Assembly: GCA_949358305.1 (NCBI GenBank)
Contig: OX442322.1
Location: forward strand, 1,674,001-1,738,000
Origin: Strigamia acuminata
Lineage: Eukaryota > Arthropoda > Chilopoda > Geophilomorpha > Linotaeniidae
Length of the DNA: 64,000 nucleotides
Direction: 5' to 3'
Of the stretch, positions 1-9,140 are shown one piece after another. How positions within the stretch are numbered: the stretch's first letter is position 1; every line of letters begins with the position of its first letter. Made by a program: the position numbers and the translations under genes. The notes under the pieces were generated by a model. The model had not been told where the DNA came from. It searched no databases and was given only the letters and a program-made list of their open reading frames with translations.

Positions 1-333
1 TGGCTTCTAAGTTCTCATTTATGTAAGCAATGTTGTGCAGCTTGCACGCTTCATCCAATGGGTTAATGCCTTTATCACCTCTAGCTAAACGTTTATTCAA
101 TTTTGTGCCTGGGCCGCAATAGTTGTACCCGGGGATATGCATTTCTACCGGTAATTTATTGATTAGTTTATTGAAGAGTCCTTTTCCGGTTGGAGATTTT
201 TTTTTTTAATGAACTGATATTTTAAAATCCCACATGCGGAGCATTTGCCTCTTTTGTAGGCTCTGTTGTTCTTAGTGACTCCCATTTCCAACGTGCCGGT
301 AGGAGTAGACTTTTTGCATTTAACGCAAAACAT
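1..333 (-). pseudogene. Zinc-ribbon + phospholipase A2-like (VP1-type) protein, partial and frameshifted
   Basis: Read on the minus strand from the ATG at 333-331. The N-terminus is a short zinc ribbon (FCVKC near residue 2 and CSAC near residue 32), resembling what I recall as DUF5679. After a run of 11 T at 197-207 the frame is lost; a -1/+2 shifted frame then continues to the window edge with a parvovirus VP1/PLA2-like segment: PGYNYCGPGT (calcium-loop type), RGDKGINPLDEAC and LHNIAY. In PLA2s the last motif is normally HDxxY with a catalytic His-Asp; here Asp is replaced by Asn. In parvoviruses this enzyme breaches endosomal membranes; a similar role in Polinton-type virions is inference. 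The C-terminus is off the left edge. The homopolymer shift may be real or an assembly error. Confidence 0.7.
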
Positions 334-368
334 GTTTGTCTTCTTTTTTTATTACGGGAATATAAAAA

Positions 369-1046
369 ATGAATGTCATAAATTTTGACACGGGGCGTTT
401 GGACAAATGTGATAAGTCGATTTTGCCGAAAAACATAAGATGCATCATGTGTGGCCCGGCCGAATGTGGGAAAACGAATCTGTTGCTAAACTTCCTGCAT
501 TGGCTATGGTTCGACAAGCTGATGGTGTTTTCTAAAACTTTATTTCAACCAAAATACGAACGGTTAAGAGAGTTGTTTGAGGATCTAGAATCGGAATTGG
601 GCGAACAGGTAGCTCATTTCTTCCCGAGCAACGAAGATGTACCGTCTCCCGAACAACTTTTTGATAAAAATGTGAACAAGTCTATTTTTGTGTTTGACGA
701 TGTGATGACCGACAAACAACATAATATTGAGAAATATTTTGCCCAGGGCCGTCATAGTAACGTAGATTGCTTTTACTTGTGCCAGACTTATAGCCGGATC
801 CCAAAACAGGTGATAAGAGACAATGCCAATTTAATAATCATGTTCAGACAAGATGAAAGAAACATGAAACACGTTTTTGACAACCATGTTGGAACGGACA
901 TGACGTACGTTCGATTCAGAGACGTATGCAAGTCGTGTTGGGATGATGATACGTTCGGCTTTCTCACGATTAACAAGACCAAGTCTATGTCGAGCGGGAG
1001 ATATAAAAATAAATTTTACCCATTTTTAAAAAATGAACATGAATAA
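369..1046 (+). CDS. Genome-packaging ATPase (FtsK/HerA-A32-like)
   Basis: A 225-aa P-loop ATPase. The Walker A motif GPAECGKTN lies near residue 29 and Walker B is KSIFVFDDVM near residue 103, followed by a conserved Q-containing strand (FYLCQTY) typical of the A32-like packaging ATPases of Polintons, virophages and NCLDVs, which pump DNA into preformed capsids. Length is normal for Polinton ATPases. The ATG is preceded by an A/T-rich motif (TATAAAAA) like those before other genes of the element. The stop overlaps the next ORF's ATG at 1033, suggesting tight viral packing. No break is visible. It is the first plus-strand gene, divergent from the PLA2-like gene with a 35-bp gap. Confidence 0.85.
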   Translation: MNVINFDTGRLDKCDKSILPKNIRCIMCGPAECGKTNLLLNFLHWLWFDKLMVFSKTLFQPKYERLRELFEDLESELGEQVAHFFPSNEDVPSPEQLFDKNVNKSIFVFDDVMTDKQHNIEKYFAQGRHSNVDCFYLCQTYSRIPKQVIRDNANLIIMFRQDERNMKHVFDNHVGTDMTYVRFRDVCKSCWDDDTFGFLTINKTKSMSSGRYKNKFYPFLKNEHE

Positions 1047-2160
1047 ACAACAGCGTGGAAATTACGAGAAATTAAAACAGAGCTTGAAAAAAAAGTTTCT
1101 GCAAGATAAGTTAAACAGAGGATCCGAAGATGAAGCGCTCGATGCATTCTTCAAACCGGTTACTACAGCATTGCATAGCCTGCCGCAGCAGTAGCAGGTA
1201 TCTCCACCCCAACCCATGTCTTTCAAACCGTCACCTTTTACTACCGTTAAAAGCGAGCCTAAGAAGACAATGTCAAAAATAGATATAGAGACACCCGTCA
1301 GAAATTGGGAAAATGCATCCATTAAAAGACAGTTCTTACGCCAAAGCTTGTCCTCTAGTCATCGTGGAACTCCTCAAAGTTTAGTTGATCACGATGAAGA
1401 GAACAATACATCACTTCGAAGTGTGGAAGAAGAAGAAGCAAATCTTAGTGACGATGCTGATGCTGTTTCTGATAAATATCGCACGGAAATACGTAGAAGT
1501 CTCGAATGGAAAAAGAAAGAAACAGATCCGGAAGACACGTATCTGCAATCTTTTATAAGTTATTATGCTGCAAATGCGGGTAATATAGACTGTGTGTTTG
1601 GAATCAGATTTGATACTAAAGACTTAAAATTTAAAATAGGAGTCGAAGAAGTTACATTAATCCCGGAACATATTTCTATAAGAAATAAAATATATAGATT
1701 CGATAAAGAATTAAAGGATTTCCTCTTGAACAAAATTCCAGCATTGGATCCATATCAGAATCAGAAGGCATTAAATAATTATGCCGACATTCTAATCAAA
1801 ACTAAAGCATTATTTAGTCGTCATGATCCAGCAACTAATAGGCCAAAATCTTCTAAAGGAGAGAAGTATCTGAAAGTGATTAAACCAATTTGGCAACACT
1901 ACAAAAAACATCAAGCACAATATCTACAATCGGGCCAAGGCATTATGAAAACGTTTCGTCCGCACAACTCCGTAGACTACAAGTATTACAATAACCCGGA
2001 CGAATTAATAGACAGGCTGCGAATGTTGCACGCATCACGGGATGCCGGAAATCAGTCTCACGACAATGAAATTGTAGAAATACTTATAGAACTAAAAGAG
2101 GAAAGAGTCCTCGATAAAACCAAGTTTGAAAACATGCGCAAGAAAATTCTCGCAAATTAA
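1033..2160 (+). pseudogene. Conserved Polinton protein (DUF8207-like), interrupted by an in-frame TAG
   Basis: One reading frame runs from ATG 1033 to TAA 2158-2160, broken by TAG at 1192-1194 that lies in a glutamine run (LPQQ before it, Q after). The part after the stop is a 314-aa ORF starting at ATG 1216. Its C-terminal half (VFGIRFDTKDLKFKIG, then RPKSSKGEKYLKVIKPIW) resembles a conserved protein of insect Polinton-type elements that I recall as DUF8207; its function is unknown to me. The N-terminus is basic and helical, the middle acidic (EEEEANLSDD). A CAG-to-TAG change is the simplest explanation. Translation could restart at 1216, so a shortened product is possible. Confidence 0.65.
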
Positions 2161-2170
2161 AAAAAACAAC

Positions 2171-2818
2171 ATGTCTATTGTATTGAGTAGCACAAAGACC
2201 GATTTTCTCACCACATTCTCGTCGCCTTTATTACTGGGCGAGGATGAATTTGAATTAGGATTAGTGAGTCTGGAGACTTTTATTTATTCAATGCCAAATA
2301 TCACCGAGGAAAACAACGTATTCGTGTATTCGATCGATAAAACGAAAACATCGCTAATCATTACTTTCCCACCCGGTAGTTACGAACTCGTCGACATTAT
2401 CGCTCGATTACATACCGAGATGAAAGCGAGAGGACATTGGGACCAAAACAGTGACCTACCGTTCATCGACATAAAAGAGAATATTAACACTTTATCTACG
2501 ACGTTGACGATAAGTCAAATGGAATATGCCGTAGATTTCACGCACGAGAATAACATGACTCATTTATTCGGATTTGAAAAGCGTGAATATACAGCCGGAA
2601 CCAGTGAGTCGGTCAATCCCGTTAACATTTTCCACATAAACACCATACTGGTGCACTGCGATTTAATTACCGATTCGTACTTGAACGGTGAAGCATCTCC
2701 GATTATTTACGCATTTTTTCCAAACGTTCCGGCCGGTTTCAAAATAGTCGAAATGCCGAATAACATACTGTACTTGCCGGTAAAAAATCAATCCAAAATT
2801 CACGAAGTCAGAATATAG
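2171..2818 (+). CDS. Minor capsid (penton-like) protein, probably truncated by a TAG
   Basis: The start is ATG 2171 (MSIVLSSTKTDF); an upstream in-frame methionine at 2126 lies inside the previous gene. The 215-aa product has the layout of Polinton/adintovirus minor capsid proteins: LGLVSLETFIYSMPNI near residue 30, PPGSYELVDI near 75, a middle segment with TLTISQ, and INTILVHCDLI near 160. These form single-jelly-roll pentons at capsid vertices. The TAG at 2816-2818 is followed in the same frame by 29 more codons to TAA 2903-2905, beginning LTDQDSKPIDLRGE, which looks like the normal C-terminal strand of this family. So the TAG probably replaced a sense codon (TGG is likely by family pattern). 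Confidence in the family is moderate to good. Confidence 0.72.
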   Translation: MSIVLSSTKTDFLTTFSSPLLLGEDEFELGLVSLETFIYSMPNITEENNVFVYSIDKTKTSLIITFPPGSYELVDIIARLHTEMKARGHWDQNSDLPFIDIKENINTLSTTLTISQMEYAVDFTHENNMTHLFGFEKREYTAGTSESVNPVNIFHINTILVHCDLITDSYLNGEASPIIYAFFPNVPAGFKIVEMPNNILYLPVKNQSKIHEVRI

Positions 2819-2914
2819 TTGACCGATCAAGATAGTAAACCCATCGATCTCAGAGGGGAAGTTTTTACCGCGCGGTTCCATTTGAGAAGAAAAACGTCAG
2901 TTTAAAAAAATAAG

Positions 2915-3070
2915 ATGCCGATTATATTTAAGAAAAAAAATATTACGACACATTATGTCGTCGCAAAAGAGAAGCCTACAATAGAGCCGGCTATGAGAGG
3001 CGGTGGCAATGTGGAAATGAAAGTAGCTTCACTTCGTGCCGATAATAAGGATTACATAAACTCTTTTTAA
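2915..3070 (+). CDS. Small conserved Polinton ORF, 51 aa
   Basis: ATG 2915 to TAA 3068-3070 encodes a short, basic protein starting MPIIFKKKNITTHYVVAKEK and ending in a DNKDYINSF tail. A similar short ORF sits between the minor and major capsid genes in insect Polinton-type elements as I recall them, with the same 'THY' and '...NKxxLxSL/F' pattern. It is preceded directly by the AT-rich motif TTTAAAAAAATAAG, shared with the starts of other capsid genes. Function is unknown. The stop codon lies at the edge of the first copy of the 64-bp tandem repeat downstream. Confidence 0.5.
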   Translation: MPIIFKKKNITTHYVVAKEKPTIEPAMRGGGNVEMKVASLRADNKDYINSF

Positions 3071-3385
3071 ATGAATTACTTGTAAATGAATTGAATTACA
3101 CATTTAATATTTTCTATTAAATATTTACAAATAAATGAATTACTTGTAAATGAATTGAATTACACATTTAACATTTTCTATTAAATATTTACAAATAAAT
3201 GAATTACTTGTAAATGAATTGAATTACACATTTAATATTTTCTATTAAATATTGACAAATAAATGAATTACTTGTAAATGAATTAAATTACTTGTAAATG
3301 AATTAAATTACTTGTAAATGAATTGAAATACACATTTAACATTTTCTATTAAATATTTACAAATAAATAAATTACTTGTAATTGT
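3069..3385. repeat. 64-bp AT-rich tandem repeat
   Basis: Copies begin at 3069, 3133, 3197 and 3261 with an exact 64-bp step; the core contains AAATGAATTACTTGTAAATG and a TTTCTATTAAATATT block. The fourth copy has a duplicated 18-bp sub-unit (AATGAATTAAATTACTTGTA-type) before the array decays near 3385. It fills the gap between the minor-capsid cluster and the MCP gene and is followed by (AT)n and the MCP promoter-like sequence. It may have grown by slippage. Confidence 0.9.
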
Positions 3386-3436
3386 ATATTTGTATATTTG
3401 TATATATATATATTTCGTAATTAAAAAATAGCAACC

Positions 3437-4759
3437 ATGCAAGTCGCCGAAAATTATTTAGACGTCAAACAACCGTTCGTCATCGACGAATCTGTAAATG
3501 CATACAGATATCACGAGTATCACCCGATTATTGGGACAAATTTGAATAACGTGAACTCTGAAATTCGACTAATCATACAGAACGAAGATATCTGGACACA
3601 CCCCCATAAAAGTTACGTATGCGTAACGGGGCAGTTGACAAAGAATGATGGAACGGAATATGCGTCGACGGGAAAAGACACCGATGATGCGGCAACGCTA
3701 GTGAATAATTTCATGCCTTTTCTCTTCAGCAACCTGAAATATCACATCGGAGATAAACTAATCGACGAGATTAATTATCCAGGCTATGCCACCACTATGA
3801 AAGGCGCTTTGTCGTATCACAATCGCCAAAACGCAATCGAAAATATGGGCTGGTTACCCGACCACAAGTCCGGCAAATCGGTGGATCTCGACAATCCCGG
3901 ATATGAGTCACGGCGCAGGTTATACAACTTGCTGCCAAAAAAGCACGGTACCTTTTCATTGTTAGTGCGACTGACCCATCTGATGGGATTCTTTGAAGAC
4001 TACAACAAAGTCATTTACGGCGCAAAACAAGTTTTAACTTTGATGAGAACGCATAACGACGATGCCATTTTTAAAGCCGCAAATAAAACTGTGGCTGGAG
4101 CCCAAGTAGCCATACCCGAAGGTAAAATAGTTCTCCAACAATTATATTGGTTAATGCCGCACGTGATTCCATCCGACGTGCAAAAGAGTCGTCTGCTCGC
4201 AGCCATGGATAGAGGTGTGAATATTCCCTTAGCGTTCCGTCATTGGTCGTTCGAAATGTCAGACTTGCCCCAAACCACGGAGCATGCCTGGCGAGTGGTA
4301 ACCACTAGCACTTCCGAAAAACCGCGGTACATCATCGTCGGATTTCAGACCGATAAAAGAAACGACCAAACCAAAAATACGGCAATATTCGACACCGTTA
4401 AAGTCAACGAAGTTCACGCTTACCTGAACTCCGAGCGGTACCCCTATTTAGACTCGAACGAGAACTTTGAAAATAGCAATTTCAGTAGGTTTCTAGAATC
4501 GTGCATCCAATTTAGGAAAGATTATTACGGCGCATCTGATATAATGTTCAACGCGTGGGATTATGCGAAACTTTACCCGCTGATTGTGATCGATTGCTCG
4601 AAACAGAGCGAGAGGCTGAAAACTGGCATAATCGACGTGCAAATAAAAATGAAATTTGAAACGGCAGTCCCGGCCAATACTAAAGCTTATGCTTTGATAA
4701 TAGGCGACAGGTTGATGAATATGAAATTGGACAAAGGCAAAATCGAAGTGTTATATTAA
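3437..4759 (+). CDS. Major capsid protein (double jelly-roll type)
   Basis: A 440-aa intact ORF from ATG 3437. Its content matches the Polinton/adintovirus hexon-like MCP of arthropod elements: an N-terminal LDVKQPFVIDESVNAYRYHEY segment, a first jelly-roll strand set with NEDIWTHPHKSYVCVTGQL near residue 50, the NNFMPFLFSNLKYHIGD helix-strand region near 95, a central loop rich in Asn/Lys/His, and a C-terminal second half ending KAYALIIGDRLMNM. The family forms pseudo-hexagonal capsomers. The start is preceded by AATTAAAAAATAGCAACC, close to motifs before other late genes. It is the longest apparently undamaged gene of the element. Confidence 0.8.
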   Translation: MQVAENYLDVKQPFVIDESVNAYRYHEYHPIIGTNLNNVNSEIRLIIQNEDIWTHPHKSYVCVTGQLTKNDGTEYASTGKDTDDAATLVNNFMPFLFSNLKYHIGDKLIDEINYPGYATTMKGALSYHNRQNAIENMGWLPDHKSGKSVDLDNPGYESRRRLYNLLPKKHGTFSLLVRLTHLMGFFEDYNKVIYGAKQVLTLMRTHNDDAIFKAANKTVAGAQVAIPEGKIVLQQLYWLMPHVIPSDVQKSRLLAAMDRGVNIPLAFRHWSFEMSDLPQTTEHAWRVVTTSTSEKPRYIIVGFQTDKRNDQTKNTAIFDTVKVNEVHAYLNSERYPYLDSNENFENSNFSRFLESCIQFRKDYYGASDIMFNAWDYAKLYPLIVIDCSKQSERLKTGIIDVQIKMKFETAVPANTKAYALIIGDRLMNMKLDKGKIEVLY

Positions 4760-4778
4760 AGTTATAAAAAAATAAGAG

Positions 4779-5257
4779 ATGTATAAAATACATAAGGTAG
4801 CGTTAACCCCCAATCAGCAACGAAAGGTATCCAAATCCATCAAAAAAGGATACCCTTACATTTAAGATTGAAGTATAAACAACTGAACGGCAATCATGGC
4901 TTGTCTCTTACTGATAGACAGATAAATAAGATCAAAAAGGCCGGTTCTAAAAAGAAAGGAATGACTTTAAGCATACTTACGAAACAGGTTAGACAAACTG
5001 GTGGATTCTTTCCATTGCTGCTTCCATTATTGGGGGCATTGGGTGGACTGGCTGGAGGTGCGGCAGGCATCGCTAAAGCCGTAGACTCGGCAAAAACAAA
5101 TAAGGAAATGGTCGATGAAGCCAAGCGCCACAATTTAGCCACTGAAGGCAAAGGTCTACGACAGTCGTTAAAAAAAAAATTACGGATTCGCAAAACTGGA
5201 AAAGGTTTCTACTTGAAACCGTACGGCTCGTCGGCGGCGGGAAAGATGGGGCAATAA
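4779..5257 (+). pseudogene. Adenovirus pX/pVI-like basic capsid-core protein, frameshifted
   Basis: ATG 4779 opens a basic N-terminus (MYKIHKVALTPNQQRKVSKS) that stops at 4863-4865. A second frame, open through TTG 4868 to TAA 5255, continues with LSLTDRQINKIKKAGSKKKG, then a Gly/Ala/Leu hydrophobic stretch near 5011-5070 (LLGALGGLAGGAAGIA), a KTNKEM helix and a very basic tail (LKKKLRIRKTGKGFYLKPYG). This layout matches adenovirus pX/pVI-type and Polinton core proteins, which bind DNA and can lyse membranes. The frames meet at an A6 run (4842-4847), a -1 relation; it could be an indel, an assembly error or slippage. It lies directly upstream of the protease, as in related elements. Confidence 0.6.
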
Positions 5258-5280
5258 TTCAACCGCTGGATTCCCTGCAA

Positions 5281-5631
5281 TTGGGCAAATTGGCTAGACG
5301 AATGAATATTCCATTCTTCAGAGGCGTGTTCTCCAGAGACACATTGCCCGTCAAAGCCAGACCCTTCGAATGTGGGATTGTTAATTTGAATACGCATCTG
5401 CAAAATGGTAGCCATTGGGTGGCGTACGCTAAAAATAAGCGAGACAAATTATACTTTGACAGTTTCGGGGATCTTCCGCCTCCTATTGAATTGTACCGTT
5501 ACCTGGGAGACAATATAAAATATAACGTTTATCAATATCAATCGTTTGACGAAGTCACGTGCGGACATTTGTGTTTGTTCGTATTAAAAAAATGGGGAGC
5601 GTTAATAAGGCGAGAGACAACTTCCACTTAA
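5281..5631 (+). CDS. Adenain-like cysteine protease (capsid maturation protease)
   Basis: The protein contains the adenovirus protease-type triad: His in GSHWVAY, Asp in YFDSFG, then YQYQSFDE with a Gln and the nucleophile Cys in EVTCGHLCLF. FFRGVFSRDTLP at the N-terminus and ECGIVNL are also family hallmarks. It would cleave capsid and core precursors during virion maturation. The frame is open upstream of 5281 without an ATG; the first ATG (5302) lies inside the conserved MNIPFFRGVF segment, so the true start is unclear and may involve a frameshift from the previous gene. The C-terminus overlaps the next ORF by 40 bp. About 110 aa remain, a little short for the family, but all catalytic residues are present. 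Confidence 0.85.
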   Translation: MGKLARRMNIPFFRGVFSRDTLPVKARPFECGIVNLNTHLQNGSHWVAYAKNKRDKLYFDSFGDLPPPIELYRYLGDNIKYNVYQYQSFDEVTCGHLCLFVLKKWGALIRRETTST

Positions 5632-7080
5632 ATCCAGTGCATAGATTTGGACTGACCCCACGCAAAATTGCCAAACGAGACGAAAGTAATTTAACTCATG
5701 ACGAACACGAGCAGATTAGGCGAATGGTGTTCGGCCACAGAAACGATATCGCTCAACTAAAAAAAAATTTTGACGTTGGAATACCAGACCCGGCAGCTGC
5801 AGATTCTGCAGTGCTTATGGAAGATATAAAATCTCGAGTCGACGACCATATTGAACAGAGTTTACAGCACAATGAACGAGTTAAAGCAAACATAGATGCA
5901 CATAAGGCAGAAATGGATATGGACATAGAACACATCAAACAAAGTTTAAAGGATGATGGACAAATTAAGGCTAAAATGACTGCAGAAATAGAGCGCATCA
6001 AACAGTTTACAGGATGATGGGGGAATTAAAGCAATGCTAGATGAATATAAGGCTGAAATGACTGTAGAAATAGAGCAGATCAAACAGAGTTTACAGAACG
6101 ATGAGCAAGTTAAAGCAATGCTAGATGTCTATAAGACTGAAATGAGTGCAGAAATAGAACGCAACAAACAGAGTATGCAGGATAATGAGCGAGTTAAAGC
6201 AATGCTAGATGTCTATAAGGCTGAAATGGCTGCAGAAATAGAACGCATCAAAAAGAGTTTACAGGATGATGAGAAAATTAAAACAATGCTAGATGTATGT
6301 AAGACTGAAATGGTCGAAGAAATAGAACGCATCAAACAGAGTTTACAGAACAATGAGCAAATTAAAGCAATGCTAGATGCATATAAGGCTGAAATGGCTG
6401 CAGAAATAAAGCGCATCAAACAGAGTTTACAGGATGATAGGGAAATTAAAGCAATGCTAGATGTATATAAGGCAGAAATGGCTGCAGAAATCGAGCGCAT
6501 CAAACAGACAATACAGATTAATGTGGATGAACAGAGTTTACAGGATGATGTGCAAATTACAGCAATGCTAGAAGTGAATGCAGAAATAGAATCCATCAAA
6601 CAGATTTTGCAAGAACAGGGTAATGAGCAAAAGAAAGTAACTTATATTGTAAAATTTATATCATTAGAGAAATCAAATGAAAATAATCAGGTGATATTTC
6701 TTCCTGGTCCTGTAGTAGTTGTTCACGATCCTATCGTCCTTCGTAATGATTTTTGTGTATTTAGAAAATGTCAGTTGACCCATATAGATGTTTTACAACG
6801 CGATAGGCATTATATGGAAGATGATGACACGTATATGCAACTAAATGCTGAGTCTGTGAATATTTATCTTCAAAATAATGAAAATCCTGAAGGGAAAGTG
6901 GTTTTTCATATAGGTGATTTACCTAATTATAATACTGGTACTACAATAGAATCACATGTTCTCGATCCTCCAATACAATTTGAAATTAAAGATAAAATCG
7001 TTATTCTGGGTAATATACACGCACCTAACTTTGAAATAAGATTTACTGAAATAATTTTAACTTTCGAATTGTTTTATTAA
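5592..7080 (+). pseudogene. Trimeric coiled-coil fibre-like protein with 28-aa repeats, frameshifted
   Basis: ATG 5592 (MGSVNKARDNFHLNP) lies inside the protease end. An N-terminal domain with RFGLTPRKIAKRDESNLTHD is followed by tandem 84-bp/28-aa coiled-coil units of the form AMLDVYKAEMAAEIERIKQS, equal to four heptads, from about 5880 to 6520. The first frame stops at 6015-6017 and a second frame (from 6034) carries the rest. Comparing neighbouring units shows two bases (AG) missing near 6005, so this is a true deletion and not homopolymer noise. The last 150 residues (from about 6640) are beta-rich and unlike the repeats. A stalk plus C-terminal head suggests a spike/fibre; receptor binding is inference. 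It ends 5 bp from the convergent PolB stop. Confidence 0.6.
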
Positions 7081-7085
7081 CAATT

Positions 7086-9140
7086 TTATTCAACATAACC
7101 ATAAGCCTTGGTATGAATACAATCATCTAATATCACTCGTTTCTTGTCTTTTGCCGACAATGCCAATTTGTCCACCTCGACCGTTGTGAGATTGTGCAGT
7201 TTTGATTTGATCGTTTCAAATTTCAATCTGTGGGCCTCCCGTTCTCCGAACAATATCTTCTTGTACGCCTCCAAGTCCAGCTCTTGCTCCACGACGCCCT
7301 TCTTTATGCCTTTACATCGCATGCTTGTTTTCCCGTTCACGTTATAGGCGTAGCATTTGGCTCTTAGCCCTACAAACTCTTCTATCGGCTCGCCGGCAGT
7401 CTCATCTTTGAAGCATCCTATGACACGCCTGTTCCTGCCATCGGGTGGGTCGTAATTAGACAGATCCATCACTTCTGGTATTTCTTCTCTGAAGAACGAG
7501 TAGACTGACGGAGCTTCTATTTCGTACATCAAACTATCCGTATCCGTCATCAGCAATCTTAGCTTGTCGCCAAATTTTTTTTTCATGACGTTGTAATGAA
7601 AGTCATATAGCAAGCATTTAGACAAGTCCAGGATAGTTAATCCGCTGTAAATAGGTTTGTCTAACGTCAATTCCAGCTTTCGGCGTTCAACCAAAATCAG
7701 ATCTTTATTTAAAACTTTAAATCCTTTGAAACCGGCGTGGTTGAGGTGTTTATCCCAGTCTTTCTGATTATTCACCAGATAAAATTGTCTATATTTCCTC
7801 ACGTCTTGCAAGGTTTTTCCAAAGACCGAATTGTTAGCTAATTTCGCCAATTCCTGCTCAAAATCACTGGTAGCGGACTTCCGTTTCTCAATATTCAGTT
7901 CGATATACTTGGCCAGCCACGGTTTTTGCTCAAACGTCAGCACTTTTTTTATTTTCATCAACCTCATGCCCAGGGACAAGTACAATTGCAGAGCTCTGTA
8001 ATGCAGAATGTAATAACAACGACCTTGCAAATGCGGGATTAATCTGGGACAAGTGTCGTCCGCTGAACGTATCATTTCCGGAGCCAAAGGCAGACAATTG
8101 TGGGACAAGTGCAGTTCTTGCAGATATCCCAAATCCACTTCCAAGATGCACCCCGTCGTATCGTTCTCTCCCATTTTCAAAATCCTTTCTTGCGTCCATT
8201 CGGCTAAATTATCGTCGAAGGCAAACTTTCTAACAGGTAACGGTTTGCTCATTGCCCAGGAATACATGGAATTTGCATCCAAATAGATGATGTAACTCTC
8301 TGGTTTCTCACAATCGTACCCCAATGCCAGAAGAGGATTATTAGCTTTGGCGTAGCGTTGACTGATTGTGGCAACACCGCCTCTTATTCCTTGTTCGACA
8401 AACATGTACATATCTGGATCGGACAGAAGCTCCAATTTAACTTTGGTGATGAGCAGTGCTGCGTCCCAAGACAGACTCGGAAAGGTGATGTAATGACAGG
8501 GATCTAGCTTGTAGTGATTCAAACACATTTTCCTAAACTGCTCAAATATATCCGCCAACAACAGAGTATCGGTCTTCAGATATAAATCGTGATATTCGCC
8601 CATGTCTTTAATTCCCAACGTTTTCCAAACTAACTGAGCATATTGGTATTCGTCGGCGGATATGTTCTCAAATTCTTCTATTGGCGGAAGTTTATCTTCT
8701 TGAAATTTTGACCAACCGGTCATATATTTGTACGGGTATACTCCTTTCCTCAAAAGAAAATCAATTTCCTCGCCCTTAAACTCGCTCCGAAAGACAACGA
8801 ACTGCGACTTCTCTAAATTTTTAGCCAAATTGGATAAACTGCTCGCGAAAAATTGGAAACTATCCAAGAATTTTAACGTAACTTTACGGGGCACTTTTGG
8901 ATCATCGCTGGTATTGATTCTCAGCGTGAAAGATTTGTATAATTCCGAGTTTTCGGCGATGACGGTCACTTTTTCTGTCTCGACGGTCAAATGTGGAAAT
9001 ATCAAATGAAAATCATACCTTTTCTTATTATGGAAAACTACCGGCACAGATCTCCGCCAATGGTAGTTGAGGTTACATTTGCCGTGTGCGGTAAATCGTT
9101 TTTCATACTCAACGGAATTGTCGGAACATCTTTGTACCAT
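7086..9140 (-). CDS. Protein-primed family-B DNA polymerase, exonuclease-polymerase part
   Basis: Polinton-type PolB (DNA_pol_B_2 family). Visible motifs in order: ECNLNY-like GKCNLNY near residue 22, PVVFHNKKRYDFHLI near 33 (exo II region), KTDTLLLADIFEQF near 190 (exo III), polymerase motif A LDANSMYSWAM near 290, motif B KLANNSVFGKT near 440 and motif C MTDTDSLMYE near 545. All polymerase catalytic residues are present. The N-terminal third normally found in this family (Cys/His zinc motifs, exo I with DFE) is absent; the upstream ORF at 9038-9700 is a separate-frame remnant of the N-terminal domain. It replicates the element from its termini by protein priming. The gene is probably non-functional as read. 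Confidence 0.85.
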   Translation of the reverse strand: MVQRCSDNSVEYEKRFTAHGKCNLNYHWRRSVPVVFHNKKRYDFHLIFPHLTVETEKVTVIAENSELYKSFTLRINTSDDPKVPRKVTLKFLDSFQFFASSLSNLAKNLEKSQFVVFRSEFKGEEIDFLLRKGVYPYKYMTGWSKFQEDKLPPIEEFENISADEYQYAQLVWKTLGIKDMGEYHDLYLKTDTLLLADIFEQFRKMCLNHYKLDPCHYITFPSLSWDAALLITKVKLELLSDPDMYMFVEQGIRGGVATISQRYAKANNPLLALGYDCEKPESYIIYLDANSMYSWAMSKPLPVRKFAFDDNLAEWTQERILKMGENDTTGCILEVDLGYLQELHLSHNCLPLAPEMIRSADDTCPRLIPHLQGRCYYILHYRALQLYLSLGMRLMKIKKVLTFEQKPWLAKYIELNIEKRKSATSDFEQELAKLANNSVFGKTLQDVRKYRQFYLVNNQKDWDKHLNHAGFKGFKVLNKDLILVERRKLELTLDKPIYSGLTILDLSKCLLYDFHYNVMKKKFGDKLRLLMTDTDSLMYEIEAPSVYSFFREEIPEVMDLSNYDPPDGRNRRVIGCFKDETAGEPIEEFVGLRAKCYAYNVNGKTSMRCKGIKKGVVEQELDLEAYKKILFGEREAHRLKFETIKSKLHNLTTVEVDKLALSAKDKKRVILDDCIHTKAYGYVE

